From contig JBEKMN010000011.1 of assembly GCA_050008495.1 (NCBI GenBank), positions 1 to 64,000 on the forward strand: a stretch of DNA of 64,000 nt, read 5' to 3'. The translations under genes were made by a program, and so were the position numbers. Below the pieces are notes generated by a model that searched no databases, was not told where the DNA came from, and worked only from the letters and a program-made list of their open reading frames with translations. The DNA is from CAVROP01 sp050008495. Its GTDB lineage: Bacteria > Acidobacteriota > Terriglobia > UBA7540. Position 1 is the first letter of the stretch, and every line of letters begins with the position of its first letter. Positions 14,856 to 25,200 of the stretch are shown piece by piece.

Positions 14856-16085
14856 CTACTCCGGGTTCGCCTTGTCTGACGGCCCCAACAGCCGAACTTC
14901 CTGCAGGCTCATGCCATATCCGCCGCCGGGCGGGTCGTCACGGTAATTCGTGTGCAAATAACCGTTGGTGAAGTTGGCGGCGTAGCAGAGCCATGCAGAA
15001 CGGCCGTCCTTGCCGATGAACTTCGAGGGGAAGTTAACGAAGTAGGCTTGCTCGCCGAAGTGGCGCATGTAGACGACGAGTTTCCAGGGGCCGGTGATGG
15101 AGTCGGATTCCAGGATGTAGGTGTTGTACTTTGAGATCGTGTTGCCGCCGTCGGTGATCACCAGAAGATATTTCTTGAGCGGCGCGTCGTAGGTCATGGT
15201 AACGCAGCCCATGTTGTTGTTCCAATCCACCAGGGGTTTGGTCCTGGAAAAATCCCGCGTCCAAACAGGGTGGCCGGAAGCATCGTGGCCGCCGAAGAAT
15301 TCATACTTTGAGGCATCGTTCATGTTTTGGATGCTGGGGGAAACGCGCGCCATGAAGATCTGGTCACCGGTAATCCAACTGAGGTTGCCGTCTCTTGGCT
15401 TGGGGTCGGGGTCGATGGCGCCGTGGCCGACCAGGTAGGCCTTGCCGTCGGGTGAATACTGCATGTTCTTTCCGAAGTCCACGAAGTGTGGCGCTCCCAT
15501 TTTCACTTTGCCGCCAGGCTTCGCCGGCTCGCCAAACAGCGGTGATGATGGCGTATGCGGCGTGTCGTGCCAGGTCTTGCCGAAATCAGTCGAATAACGG
15601 AAGCCCACGAGAGGCCCGAGCACATCCCAGTTGAGCCCTTTGCCCGGGGTTTCGAGCAGGCAATACGTGCCGTAGTACCACACCCCTTTGTACACAAGAC
15701 TGCCGCAGGGATAGCGCCCGCCGTAGGGCGCCGGGTTCCCCGGAAACACACCTACGCTGATGATCTTAAGATTCAACGGATCGTCGCCGACGATGGTGGC
15801 GTGGCCGGTCGTCGCTTTTTCACCCCCGGAGCCTGACTTGACGTCGCCGACGCTGCCGTCGGTCCAGGGTGAATACATGTTGCCGTCGGAGGCCCACGAC
15901 GGGTACCAGGTATCGGCATTGGCGTAACGAATGTGCCTTCCCGTGAAGGCAATGCCCACCAGAGACGACGAGGGCTCGAAGGGACAGTCCGCGGGCGGCT
16001 GGGAAAGCCAGACGTGGTAGGTTGTTTCCGCCCCGATGGCCAGCCCCAAACCAATAAGAAATGCAATCGGCAGTTTTGTGCGCAT
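14856..16085 (-). CDS. Secreted beta-propeller-like protein (DUF4185/glycosidase-like)
   Basis: A 409-residue exported protein with signal peptide MRTKLPIAFLIGLGLAIGAE. Repeated blades carry motifs such as WASDGNMYSPWTDGS, GFRYSTDFGKTWHDTP, YSPDGKAYLVGHG and CVTMTYDAPLKKYLLVI, as in DUF4185 and sialidase/GH43-like five-bladed propellers. The Asp-box-like STDFGKTWHDT (S-x-D-x-G-x-T-W) supports a propeller. Possible sugar binding or hydrolysis is an inference; no catalytic set can be assigned. It is divergent from the haem-motif PD40/TPR gene. Confidence 0.65.
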   Translation of the reverse strand: MRTKLPIAFLIGLGLAIGAETTYHVWLSQPPADCPFEPSSSLVGIAFTGRHIRYANADTWYPSWASDGNMYSPWTDGSVGDVKSGSGGEKATTGHATIVGDDPLNLKIISVGVFPGNPAPYGGRYPCGSLVYKGVWYYGTYCLLETPGKGLNWDVLGPLVGFRYSTDFGKTWHDTPHTPSSPLFGEPAKPGGKVKMGAPHFVDFGKNMQYSPDGKAYLVGHGAIDPDPKPRDGNLSWITGDQIFMARVSPSIQNMNDASKYEFFGGHDASGHPVWTRDFSRTKPLVDWNNNMGCVTMTYDAPLKKYLLVITDGGNTISKYNTYILESDSITGPWKLVVYMRHFGEQAYFVNFPSKFIGKDGRSAWLCYAANFTNGYLHTNYRDDPPGGGYGMSLQEVRLLGPSDKANPE

Positions 16086-16168
16086 GCTCGTGTCCTCGCT
16101 TTCAGGGGCAGGATTTTAACTCAATTCAGGCCCTGTGCAACCAGCGTTCGTAACGGGACCCGCCCGGT

Positions 16169-16238
16169 GTAGGGGTAGGGCTTGCCCTACCCGCGTCCGG
16201 ACCAGCGGAAATGCGGGGACGGCAAGCCGTCCCCCTAC
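16169..16238. repeat. Paired palindrome module, near-identical to 1787-1858
   Basis: It contains the same two palindromes as 1787-1858 (GTAGGGGTAGGGCTTGCCC and GGGGACGGCAAGCCGTCCCC) in the same order and orientation, with a diverged central spacer. It lies between divergent genes at 16085 (-) and 16351 (+). Confidence 0.85.
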
Positions 16239-16350
16239 AGCGGGACGGATATCGACGGGTCGGGGAGCCGACACAACTTGCTCGAAAGGGGTGGCAGACT
16301 GTGCTACCATTACGCGGCCGGATGGTTTTGCGAGTGAGGATGGGGTTGCG

Positions 16351-18705
16351 TTGAGAGCCTGGGGATACTCTTTCCGGAACGCCTGCGTCTTGGCCGCAGC
16401 GCTGCTGGAGGCTTGCCTGGCACTGGCGGGGCAGCGCGATACAATGGCTGTCCACGCGCAATTGGCCCGGATCACAATCGACTATCCAGAAGATCGCTCG
16501 ATTTTTCCGCCCGAAATCACACCTCCCACGTTCATCTGGCGCGATGCCTCGCCACGATCCGAAGTCTGGGACATCGACGTGGCATTTTCCGATGGCTCGC
16601 CCGGGATACGCGCGAAAGCGCCCGGGGAGCGCCTGCACATAGGTGAGATCGACCCGCGCTGCGTCAGCAACACGAACAAGTTGCCTGAGTTGACACCCCA
16701 GCAGGCTGCTTCCCACACTTGGACTCCTGATGATACCACCTGGGCGGCGATCAAACTGCACTCGCGCGAGCACCCAGCAACCGTGACGATCACGGGCCGC
16801 GAAGCTGAACATGCTGCCTCAGCCATTTCCCAGGGCCAAGTGGCCATCCAAACCTCAAAGGATCCGGTCGGCGCGCCGATCTTCTATCGCGACGTGCCCT
16901 TGATGCCCTCCGAACTGCAAAAAGGCGTGATCAAGCCGCTGGCTCCCAACGCCATACCTCTGATTGCCTGGCGCCTGCGCCACATCGGCGAAAAGGAGAG
17001 CCACGTGCTCTTTACAGGAATTCATTCCTGCGCCAACTGCCACTCCTTCTCGCGCGACGGCAAGACTTTAGGAATGGACCTGGACGGCCCGGCCAACGAC
17101 AAGGGACTCTACGTTCTCGCCTCGATCCAAAAGCAAATGTCTATCCGCAACCAAGATGTGATCTCGTGGGCGACTTTCAAGGACCAGACCGTCGCGCAAC
17201 CGCGGATCGGATTCATGTCGCAAGTCTCGCCCGACGGGCAGTACGTGGTGACCATGATCAAGGCGCCGGGAGGCACGCAGGGCGGCTTCTACGTAGCCAA
17301 TTTCAAGGACTATCGTTTCCTGCAGGTGTTCTACCCCACGCGGGGCATCCTGGCTTGGTACAACCGCGCCACAGGCGAGATGCGAGCCCTGCCGGGAGCG
17401 GATGATCCGCGTTACGTGCACACGAATGAAACCTGGAGCCCGGACGGCAAATACCTGGTGTACGCCCAGGCGGAAGCCAGAGACCCGTATCCGGAAGGCC
17501 GCAAACTCGCTGCATACGCCAACGACCCGGACGAGACGCCCATTCAATACGACCTTTACAGGATCCCGTTTAACGAAGGCAAAGGCGGCAAAACGGAGCC
17601 GATCGCCGGAGCTTCGCAGAATGGCATGAGCAACGCCTTTCCGAAAATCTCTCCCGACGGGCGCTGGATTGTGTTCGTGAAGTGCCACAACGGCCTGTTG
17701 ATGCGTCCTGACAGCCAGCTTTTCATCGTGCCGGCGGCGGGCGGCGAGGCGCGGCGCATGCGCTGCAACACGCCACGGATGAATTCCTGGCACAGCTTCT
17801 CGCCCAACGGCCGCTGGCTGGTCTTCTCCTCGAAGAGCCGCTCGCCCTACACCGGCATGTTCCTCACGCACCTGGACGAACAGGGCAACGACAGTCCCGC
17901 GATCTACATTGACAACTCCACCGCCGCTAACCGCGCCGTGAACATCCCGGAGTTTGTGAATATCCCTGCGGACGGCTTGGAGAAAATCGAGTTGCCCGCC
18001 GCCGAATTCTTCCGCATCTTCGATTATGCCGCGGAATTAGCGGCCAAAGGACAGGACGAAGCAGCCATCGCGGAATGGAAGAAGGCTCTCGAGATCAATC
18101 CCGACGACCCCATGGCCAACAACAACCTGGGCGCCCACCTGCTCAAAAGAGGGCAACTGGACGAGGCCCTCCCCTATTTTGAGAAAGCTGCCAACTTCAA
18201 GCCGGATTATGCCGATGCCCAGAACAACTTGGGAATTGTCCTATTGCAAAGAGGAAGACTTGGCGAGGCGATCGAGCATCTCGAGAAGGCAGAGGAGATC
18301 AACCCAAGGAACACTCAGACCTACTACAACCTGGGTGCAGCCTTTTACCTGCAAGGGAAGGTAACAAAGGCCCTGGCGGAGTGGCGGGCGGGGCTGCACT
18401 TGGACCCGGAAGATCTGCCGCTGCTCAGCCAAGCGGCATGGGTACTGGCCACGAACCCACAGGCGTCGATCCGTAATGGCAGCGAAGCCGTCGAGCTTGC
18501 AGCGCGGGCGGTGAAGCTATCCGGCGCCAAGGATCCCGCCACGCTCGATACACTGGCGGCCGCCTATGCCGAGGCAGGCCGCTTTCCCGAAGCGGTGCAA
18601 ACCGCGCGCCAAGCCCTTGCCCTCGCTACAGAGCCGTTAGCCAACGAACTGAAGGGCCGAATCGCGCTGTATGAGTCCAACCAACCTTTCCGCGATAACC
18701 AGTAG
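16351..18705 (+). CDS. Secreted PD40 beta-propeller/TPR protein with one c-type haem motif
   Basis: A 784-residue protein. Its signal-like N-terminus is followed by a beta-rich domain, a single CANCH motif (C227-H231) as in c-type cytochromes, PD40/WD40-like blades (FMSQVSPDGQYVVTM, WSPDGKYLVYAQAE, KISPDGRWIVFVK, SFSPNGRWLVFSSK; about 290-560) and four to five TPRs (about 565-750). It is probably periplasmic; the haem could serve redox sensing or electron transfer, while propeller and TPR parts bind partners. The start is TTG 16351, with GAGGA about 10 bp upstream; the earlier frame is repeat-encoded. I know no defined function for this architecture. Confidence 0.8.
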   Translation: MRAWGYSFRNACVLAAALLEACLALAGQRDTMAVHAQLARITIDYPEDRSIFPPEITPPTFIWRDASPRSEVWDIDVAFSDGSPGIRAKAPGERLHIGEIDPRCVSNTNKLPELTPQQAASHTWTPDDTTWAAIKLHSREHPATVTITGREAEHAASAISQGQVAIQTSKDPVGAPIFYRDVPLMPSELQKGVIKPLAPNAIPLIAWRLRHIGEKESHVLFTGIHSCANCHSFSRDGKTLGMDLDGPANDKGLYVLASIQKQMSIRNQDVISWATFKDQTVAQPRIGFMSQVSPDGQYVVTMIKAPGGTQGGFYVANFKDYRFLQVFYPTRGILAWYNRATGEMRALPGADDPRYVHTNETWSPDGKYLVYAQAEARDPYPEGRKLAAYANDPDETPIQYDLYRIPFNEGKGGKTEPIAGASQNGMSNAFPKISPDGRWIVFVKCHNGLLMRPDSQLFIVPAAGGEARRMRCNTPRMNSWHSFSPNGRWLVFSSKSRSPYTGMFLTHLDEQGNDSPAIYIDNSTAANRAVNIPEFVNIPADGLEKIELPAAEFFRIFDYAAELAAKGQDEAAIAEWKKALEINPDDPMANNNLGAHLLKRGQLDEALPYFEKAANFKPDYADAQNNLGIVLLQRGRLGEAIEHLEKAEEINPRNTQTYYNLGAAFYLQGKVTKALAEWRAGLHLDPEDLPLLSQAAWVLATNPQASIRNGSEAVELAARAVKLSGAKDPATLDTLAAAYAEAGRFPEAVQTARQALALATEPLANELKGRIALYESNQPFRDNQ

Positions 18706-18816
18706 GGAAAACGCTTGTGGTTTGCCCGCGGGCGGCAACGACGACCACGCCTGCCAGAAGAACAATTCAAAATTCAAATGGCAAGCCGCAAACGATTTGA
18801 AATTGGAGATTTGAAA

Positions 18817-20043
18817 TCACTGCTTGGGTTCGGCGGGCGGCGGCAGCCTGCCAAAGATTTTGTCGCCTTGTTTTTCGACCTCGGCAGCCTGAAGCTTGTG
18901 CTGTTCGGCAAACTGCTTCTCAGCCTCCGCGCGCAGGCCTTTCTTGAGATAAGCCTGCCCGAGTTGGTAGTGGTAGTTGGCGCTGTCCGACTGAAGCGCC
19001 ACGGCGCGTTCCAGATAGGAAATGGCCAAGTCGGTTTTGCCTTTGCGCAGATACGCTCTTCCGAGGCCTGCCAGCGAAGGGGTGAGCTGGGAGTTGAGGG
19101 CCAAGGCTTTTCGAAACAACGGCATGGCCCGGTCGACCTCGCCCCCGTCGAGCAGGATGGTGCCGGTATCTTCATAGGCAAAGGGCTCGGTCGGGCTGAT
19201 CACCATTTCTTTCCCAAACTCCTGTTCTGCCTTGTCCCGTTGACCGAGACGCCGATAAAGAACTCCGAGGTCGTAGTGTGCGAAAGGCAGGTTGGGGTCG
19301 CCCACGATGGCTTTCTTTAGCTCCGCCTCCGCTTTGGGATTCTCGTAGAGGTCGAGGTAGGCTTTGCCCAGCAGCAGGTGCAAGTGAGGCGTATCGCCCC
19401 CGGCACGTACCAGCATCGCAAACGTCTGCTTCGATTCATCATTGCGCTTCACTTGCTGATAGGCAATCCCGAGCATATAGAGGAAATCGAGATCGTCCTG
19501 CTCCTGGTCGCGGATGGGTTCGAAATCGGCCACAGCGGGGCCGTACTGGCGGAGCATAAAGTGGGACATGCCGAGCAGGTAGTGCGCCTGAACGCTGTCC
19601 GGCTGCGCCTTAAGCAGGCGCTCGAAATAAGGAACGGCATCCTGGAAATCCTCCTTTCGATAGTAAAGCAGACCCAGATTTAGATCGATGCCAACCATGT
19701 TCGGGTCGAGCTTTTTGGCCGTCTCGAACGCCCTTATAGCTTCGTCCGATTTTCCCGTCCGCATGTAAACCACGCCCAAGTTCGTGTAGGCGGCGGCCGA
19801 GTTTGGATCGAGCTTGAGAAACTCCTTGAATCCACGCTCGGCGGCGGGATAGTCCATGGCGGCGAGCGCCTGTTGCGCGCGCTCGAAGGCGGCACGTAGG
19901 TCCTGTTCCGTCAAGCGCCGGGGTGGATTGCCTGAGCCGGCGTTTTGCACCGCCGACGCGAGAACCGTGGGCAGCAAGGACAGAAGAATTGCCGCCGCCA
20001 CGGCTCTCATTTGCGATCGGAAGTTAACGTGCGTGGTGGACAT
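18817..20043 (-). CDS. Secreted TPR-repeat protein
   Basis: A 408-residue protein with a signal peptide (MRAVAAAILLSLLPTVLASA; the ATG at 20010 is a good alternative start) and about nine TPR units from residue 47 on (AAAYTNLGVVYMRTGKSDEA, PFAHYDLGVLYRRLGQRDKA). It ends in a polar proline tail. It is divergent from a CRTAC1-family gene 190 bp away, the same pairing as in 31.4-35.6 kb. TPR arrays are protein-interaction scaffolds; no enzyme motif is present. Confidence 0.85.
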   Translation of the reverse strand: MSTTHVNFRSQMRAVAAAILLSLLPTVLASAVQNAGSGNPPRRLTEQDLRAAFERAQQALAAMDYPAAERGFKEFLKLDPNSAAAYTNLGVVYMRTGKSDEAIRAFETAKKLDPNMVGIDLNLGLLYYRKEDFQDAVPYFERLLKAQPDSVQAHYLLGMSHFMLRQYGPAVADFEPIRDQEQDDLDFLYMLGIAYQQVKRNDESKQTFAMLVRAGGDTPHLHLLLGKAYLDLYENPKAEAELKKAIVGDPNLPFAHYDLGVLYRRLGQRDKAEQEFGKEMVISPTEPFAYEDTGTILLDGGEVDRAMPLFRKALALNSQLTPSLAGLGRAYLRKGKTDLAISYLERAVALQSDSANYHYQLGQAYLKKGLRAEAEKQFAEQHKLQAAEVEKQGDKIFGRLPPPAEPKQ

Positions 20044-20118
20044 GGGACCCTGGCTACCTCAACGGTCGCCCTAGAATATCATAGTCGAGCGCCGTTGTTG
20101 CCGCCACACCGAAGCGAG

Positions 20119-20148
20119 AGCCCTCTCCCCAAGGCCCAGGGGAGAGGG
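20119..20148. repeat. CCCTCTCCCC hairpin
   Basis: GCCCTCTCCCC and GGGGAGAGGGC form a perfect 11-bp stem in the divergent gap 20044-20233. A partial relative (CCCTCTCCCCGAGGGAG) is near 44010. Confidence 0.7.
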
Positions 20149-20233
20149 CAGTCTTTCCGACACGGCTTGAGCGTCTCCGGGCATTCAAATAGAATAGACC
20201 TTTCAGCCCGATGTGCTATCGCCTTTACGGCTT

Positions 20234-22024
20234 ATGTCAACTCTGTCGTCTTTAAGATTCTGGATGGTCGTCACGGTCGCGCTCGCGGCTGCCCTTTGTC
20301 TCAGTCAGCTCCGGTCCTCTCAGCTTCCATCGCTCCCCACCGACCGCCGCGCAGGCCACCCAATCTCGAGCGCTTCCTCCAAAGCTCCCATGCATTTCCG
20401 CGACATTGCTGCGCAGGCAGGACTCACCACCGTTCCGCGCTCATCGTCCGAGCGACGGTACCTGGTGGAAACCATGGGTGGGGGCGGGGTTGCCCTTTTC
20501 GATTGCGACAACGACGGCAAGCTCGACATCGGGGTCGTGAACGACACCACCATCGAGCAATATCTTCGCGGCGGGGATCCGATGGTCACCCTTTACCATC
20601 AGGATTCGGCTGCCGGGAAGATTCACTTCACGGATGTGACCCAGGCCGCCGGCCTCACCACGCGCGGTTGGGGGAATGCCATTGCGGTGGGTGACTACGA
20701 TAACGATGGCCTGCCCGACCTGTATGTCACCGGCTATGGCCACAACGTGTTGTACCACAATCTAGGCGACTGCAAATTCGAGGACGTTACCGAAAAAGCC
20801 GGCCTCAAAGTCGATGGGTTCAGCACGGGTGCGGCCTGGGCCGATTACGATCGCGATGGATACCTCGACCTGTTTGTAGCTCGCTACGCTGATCTCGATC
20901 TCCGCCGTTTGCCGCCACCCGACCCTTCCGCCCCCGGCACGCGGTCCGTCATCATCCAGCTTCCCGCCGAACTGCCAGGTGAAACTAATTATCTGTTTCG
21001 CAATCGTGGCGACGGCACCTTCGAGGATGTGTCCCAGAAAGCGGGTGTCAACAATCCCGACAAGCTGCATGGCATGGGCGTGGTCTGGGGCGATTTCGAC
21101 GACGATGGCTGGCCCGACCTCTTCGTTGCGAACGACGGTGGCCAGAATTTCCTCTATCACAACAAGCACGATGGCACATTTGAAGAAATCGGAGTTGTCT
21201 CCGGTACGGGTCTGGGACCCGAGGGAGACCGCCTCGGCAACATGGCAGGGGATTTCGGCGACTTCGATCGCGATGGCAAGCTCGACCTGGTGGTGACCCG
21301 CTACGGCAGACAGCCCGCGAGCCTTTATCGAAATGACGGGCAAGGTCTTTTCACGGACATAGCCGCGGATGCCAAAATTGGCAGCCTGACTTACGTTCCC
21401 ATAAAGTGGGGCGTTGGGTTCGGCGATTTTGACAACGATGGCTGGCCCGACATTCTCATTGCGAACGGCAACTTTTCATCTCTGCTGGATGCGTTCGAAG
21501 ACGAAGTGAAGTATGGCGAGCCACAACAGTTGTTCCGCAACCTGCGAAATGGGACGTTTGTCGAAATTGCTGATCAGGTTGGGCTCAACGATGGCCCCTT
21601 AAAGTCGCGCCGTGGCACCGCCTTTGGCGATGTTAACAACGATGGCAATCTCGATGTTGTCGTCTTCAATGCCGCTGGTCCGCCCTCTTTGTTTCTCAAT
21701 CAAACGCGCAACGCCAACCATCGCGTTTTGCTTCATCTCATCGGCGCCAAAAGCAACCGTGCGGCGATCGGCGCGCGCGTCACTGTCTACACAGCCGGAA
21801 TGACTCAGATTGACGAAGTTCGGGGGGGAGGAAGTTACAACTCAACGAATGACACGCGCCTCCATTTCGGGCTGGGCCGCGATGCCGTGATGAGCAAGGT
21901 CAAGGTCCAGTGGCCCAGCGGACTCGAGCAGGAGTTCCGGAATATTGCGGGAGACAAAATGTATGAAATCGTGGAAGGGCAAGCCATAAAGCAAACGCGG
22001 GCATTACCCCTTCCTGGCCATTGA
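20234..22024 (+). CDS. CRTAC1/ASPIC-UnbV family FG-GAP propeller protein
   Basis: A 596-residue exported protein with a signal anchor (RFWMVVTVALAAALCLSQL), repeated FG-GAP/VCBS blades with calcium-loop sequences (DCDNDGKLDIGVV, DYDNDGLPDLYVT, DFDDDGWPDLFVA, DFDRDGKLDLVV, DVNNDGNLDVVV) and a C-terminal ASPIC/UnbV domain (GAKSNRAAIGARVTVY, VKVQWPSGLEQEF). CRTAC1-like proteins are extracellular Ca-binding propellers, common in Acidobacteriota, with unknown ligand. ATG 20234 is preferred over GTG 20213; neither has a clear ribosome binding site. Confidence 0.88.
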   Translation: MSTLSSLRFWMVVTVALAAALCLSQLRSSQLPSLPTDRRAGHPISSASSKAPMHFRDIAAQAGLTTVPRSSSERRYLVETMGGGGVALFDCDNDGKLDIGVVNDTTIEQYLRGGDPMVTLYHQDSAAGKIHFTDVTQAAGLTTRGWGNAIAVGDYDNDGLPDLYVTGYGHNVLYHNLGDCKFEDVTEKAGLKVDGFSTGAAWADYDRDGYLDLFVARYADLDLRRLPPPDPSAPGTRSVIIQLPAELPGETNYLFRNRGDGTFEDVSQKAGVNNPDKLHGMGVVWGDFDDDGWPDLFVANDGGQNFLYHNKHDGTFEEIGVVSGTGLGPEGDRLGNMAGDFGDFDRDGKLDLVVTRYGRQPASLYRNDGQGLFTDIAADAKIGSLTYVPIKWGVGFGDFDNDGWPDILIANGNFSSLLDAFEDEVKYGEPQQLFRNLRNGTFVEIADQVGLNDGPLKSRRGTAFGDVNNDGNLDVVVFNAAGPPSLFLNQTRNANHRVLLHLIGAKSNRAAIGARVTVYTAGMTQIDEVRGGGSYNSTNDTRLHFGLGRDAVMSKVKVQWPSGLEQEFRNIAGDKMYEIVEGQAIKQTRALPLPGH

Positions 22025-22128
22025 ACCACTGCGGAGCAAGTTCAATCGTGGCAATAACCGAGCAAGAGGCGGGCTGACGGACGCCGTGGGCTAAATGACG
22101 GCGCCCGCATCGCGGGGCCTCCGGGTGT

Positions 22129-22176
22129 AAAAAAACCGGGCGCAACGAAGGAGTTCGAGAATCCCTCGTTGCGCCC
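22129..22176 (-). terminator. Rho-independent terminator of the first large receptor gene
   Basis: Read on the minus strand, GGGCGCAACGA and TCGTTGCGCCC form an 11-bp stem followed by GGTTTTTTT. It lies 33 bp beyond the stop codon at 22209, the clearest intrinsic terminator in the window. Confidence 0.88.
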
Positions 22177-22208
22177 AAAACTACCCAAGACCCGTTCGCA
22201 ATTCAACC

Positions 22209-25200
22209 CTAGAAGATGAACTTCAAGCCCAATTGCACGTTGCGCGGGCCGCGATCGGAATTGACTTCTCCAGGGGCGGTTTGGTTCAGGAGGCACGATT
22301 GGCCAAACCCCGTGCTCCCGCTGCACCCGTTGTTAAAGCCATTCCACTGAGGATGGTTAAAGGTGTTGAAAGTTTCCAGCCGGAATTGAACGTTGCTATG
22401 CTCGCCCCGGAACCAGGGTGTGGAGATGTTCTTTTCGAGCGCCATGTCCCAGTTGTTCTCTCCAGGGGCGGTGAGGACGTTGCGCCCCATGTTACCGAAC
22501 ATACTCGGCTCGCCGTTAGCAAGGAGTTCGCTGTACTGCGGCTGGGCGAAATCGGCCATGTTATACCAAGTGGGTGTCGGTCCGTAGGTCGGATCGTTGT
22601 AAGTACCCTTTTGGATATGGGGTTTGCTGACCACGTCGCAGCGAACGGAGCCACCGATGCCGCTCGAGTACCCGGTCACTCCGCAATTGAAGTCCGAGGG
22701 GGTACCGGTAAAGAAGCTGGTGATCCCGCTGACCTGCCAGCCACCGAGCGACTGCCGCAAGAAGGCGTTGGGCGACTTCTTGAAGGCCGGTATGGCGTAG
22801 ACGTAGTTAAGTTGCACGATTTGGGTGCGGTTAAGATCCGACGTTGCCTTCCAGCGGCCGAAGTTGGAGTCGTCAATGCTTTCGCCATTCTCCGCGTAGG
22901 TTTCGCTAGAGTTGTCGATGGCATGCGACCAGGTATAGGCCGCCTGGAGGGTCAGCCCGTGAGAGAAGCTGTGACGGAAGCTGCCCTGCAGGGCGTTGTA
23001 GGTTGAGACTGCGGTGTTCTCCTTCATACCCATGCCTCCGTACCCGAGATAAGGCACGAAGAGGGTACTGGGCTTCTCGCCATATATCAAAGTGGTCTGC
23101 ACGTTGCAGTTGCCCGACGAGTCGCAGAGCTGCTGGCCGGAGTCGCCCGGACCGCCGTAGGCCGGAGCCTTGGTTCCCGTGAGCCCCGCCAGTACCGGTA
23201 CGTTCATGGTGGCGCCGTTGGCGACGGTCGAGGGGAAAATCTCGTTGAGCGGGAAGTTGCGAGCCAAGTGCCTGCCCAGGGCTCCTACGTAGGCCACGCT
23301 CAACAGGCTGTTTCCCGGGAACTCGTGCTCCAGGGTCAAGCTGTATTGCTGCACGCTCGGCCACTTCTGGCTGTAAGGTATAGGCGTGTAGCCTGGAGGC
23401 GCCGGGACGTACAAGCCGGAAGGAGCGATGATGCTGTAGCCGGCGGCTGGCGCGGTGGCGCTGTAGAGGTTGTAGACGGACACACCGGCGTCCGACGGCG
23501 GATTGCCTTCGCCGCCTTCGGTCTGGGCTTCGTTGCCGTTCCCGGACTCAAAGTAGATCCCGTAACCGCCACGGAGCGAAGTCTTCCCTGTTCCGAAGGG
23601 ATCCCAGGCGAAGCCGAGGCGGGGTGCGATGTTCCCCCCGGTGTTGCGAAGCTGGCAGCCGTTGGGAATGCCATTGTGCCCGCACTCCACCAACCCGTTG
23701 CCGTAGTTGGCGGGCGTGGCGCCCGTGGCCGGGAAGACGAAGTTCCCGTTCGCATCGAGCGGGTCCTCGGCAGCCCGGGAATACTGACTGGCGATGAACC
23801 CGGAGTCGATGGTGGGATTCGAAACGTCGTGGATACGCGTGTAGATGTAATATCGCACGCCCAGGTTCAGAGTGAGTTTCCGGGTGACCTTCCAGTCGTC
23901 CTGGATGTAAGGCTCAAGGTCAGTCATCTGCCAGTGGCCTTTGGGGTAACCACCCACGGCAGTTCCATTTACCAGTTGCGAGCCCTCCGCGTAAGTTGTG
24001 ATGCGCCCCAGGAACAGGTCGGACAAAGCGTTCCCAGTGGTTATCGGACCGCCGGCACCCTCCTCGACGTTGCCTTGAACGTCGGTCCCGAATTGCTCGT
24101 TCTTGCGGTAGTTCTCCAGGTAGAAGCCGAACTTGGTGGTGTGATTGCCGTGCACCCACGCCATATTATCTTTCCAAGTGATAATCGGGTTGGAATTGAA
24201 CCAGGGATGGTTCCCAGCCCCTTCCCAGGTGCAGAACCCAACGCCGCCACACAGTTCGAGATCAGGCATCAGCGTGTTGCTGGCATTCCCAGCAAAGAGG
24301 TGAGCCATTTGGAAGTTGCTGGGGCGATTGAGGGTACCTGCCACGGAATCGGCGGATTGGTTGTAAAGGAAGATGTGGTCGGTGGTATAGGCCGCGACGA
24401 ATTCGTTGGTCAAGGTGGGCTTGAAGGTGTGAGTTACGTGGAACACCGCGCTTTCCCCGGGGCCTTTAAACGGCGTTTTAATGGTGTCGTAGCTCGACCA
24501 TTCCCAGAGCGACGGGACCGACAAGGTGTTCCAGGTGTCCTGCGTGTAACGGAAGAAGGCCTGGGTCTTATCCGTGATGTTCTGGTCAATGCGGATCTGC
24601 TCCTGGCGCCAATTGGTGGGCGCGCTGGAGGAGGTCAACCAGCCATTTTCGTGGCCGGCCGGGCCGCCGTTGGGCAACGGGTACAAGGCATTGAGAAGGT
24701 CGGTGCCGTTAGCGAAAGCCGCCGCATTATAGCCCGGCATGCTGGCGACATTGTCATAAGTCACGCCAGGCGCGCCAGGTATAGTAGGCAAGGTACAGCC
24801 GGTGGCGACGATCGAGTTATAGTTGCCGGACGTCTTATCGCACTCGGAGAAGTCGCCCGTGCGCTCGAGCGTCGTAGGAACGTTGTTACTGCCGCCAATC
24901 ACTTGTCCTACGCGGTAGCGCCGCCAATCCTCCGACCAGTAGAAGAACGACTTCGTCTTGCTGGTGTTCCAGTGGCCGGGGATGTAGATAGGCCCACCCA
25001 AGGTATAACCGAAGTCATTCCACTTGAGGGGACTCTTGGCTTGATTAACCCGGTTTGTAAAGAAGTCGCTGGCGTCAAAATCGTCGTTGCGAACGTACTC
25101 GAAGGCGTCGCCGTGGAAGTCCTTGGTGCCGCCCTTGGTGGCGAGTTCGATGTTGGCGCCCGCATGTTTGCCCATTTCCGCGCCGTAGTTGGAGGTGGAA

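Noticed and set aside
16135..16350. N-terminal 72 codons before the haem-motif protein
   Set aside because: They are the translated palindrome module 16169-16238 and would bury the signal peptide.
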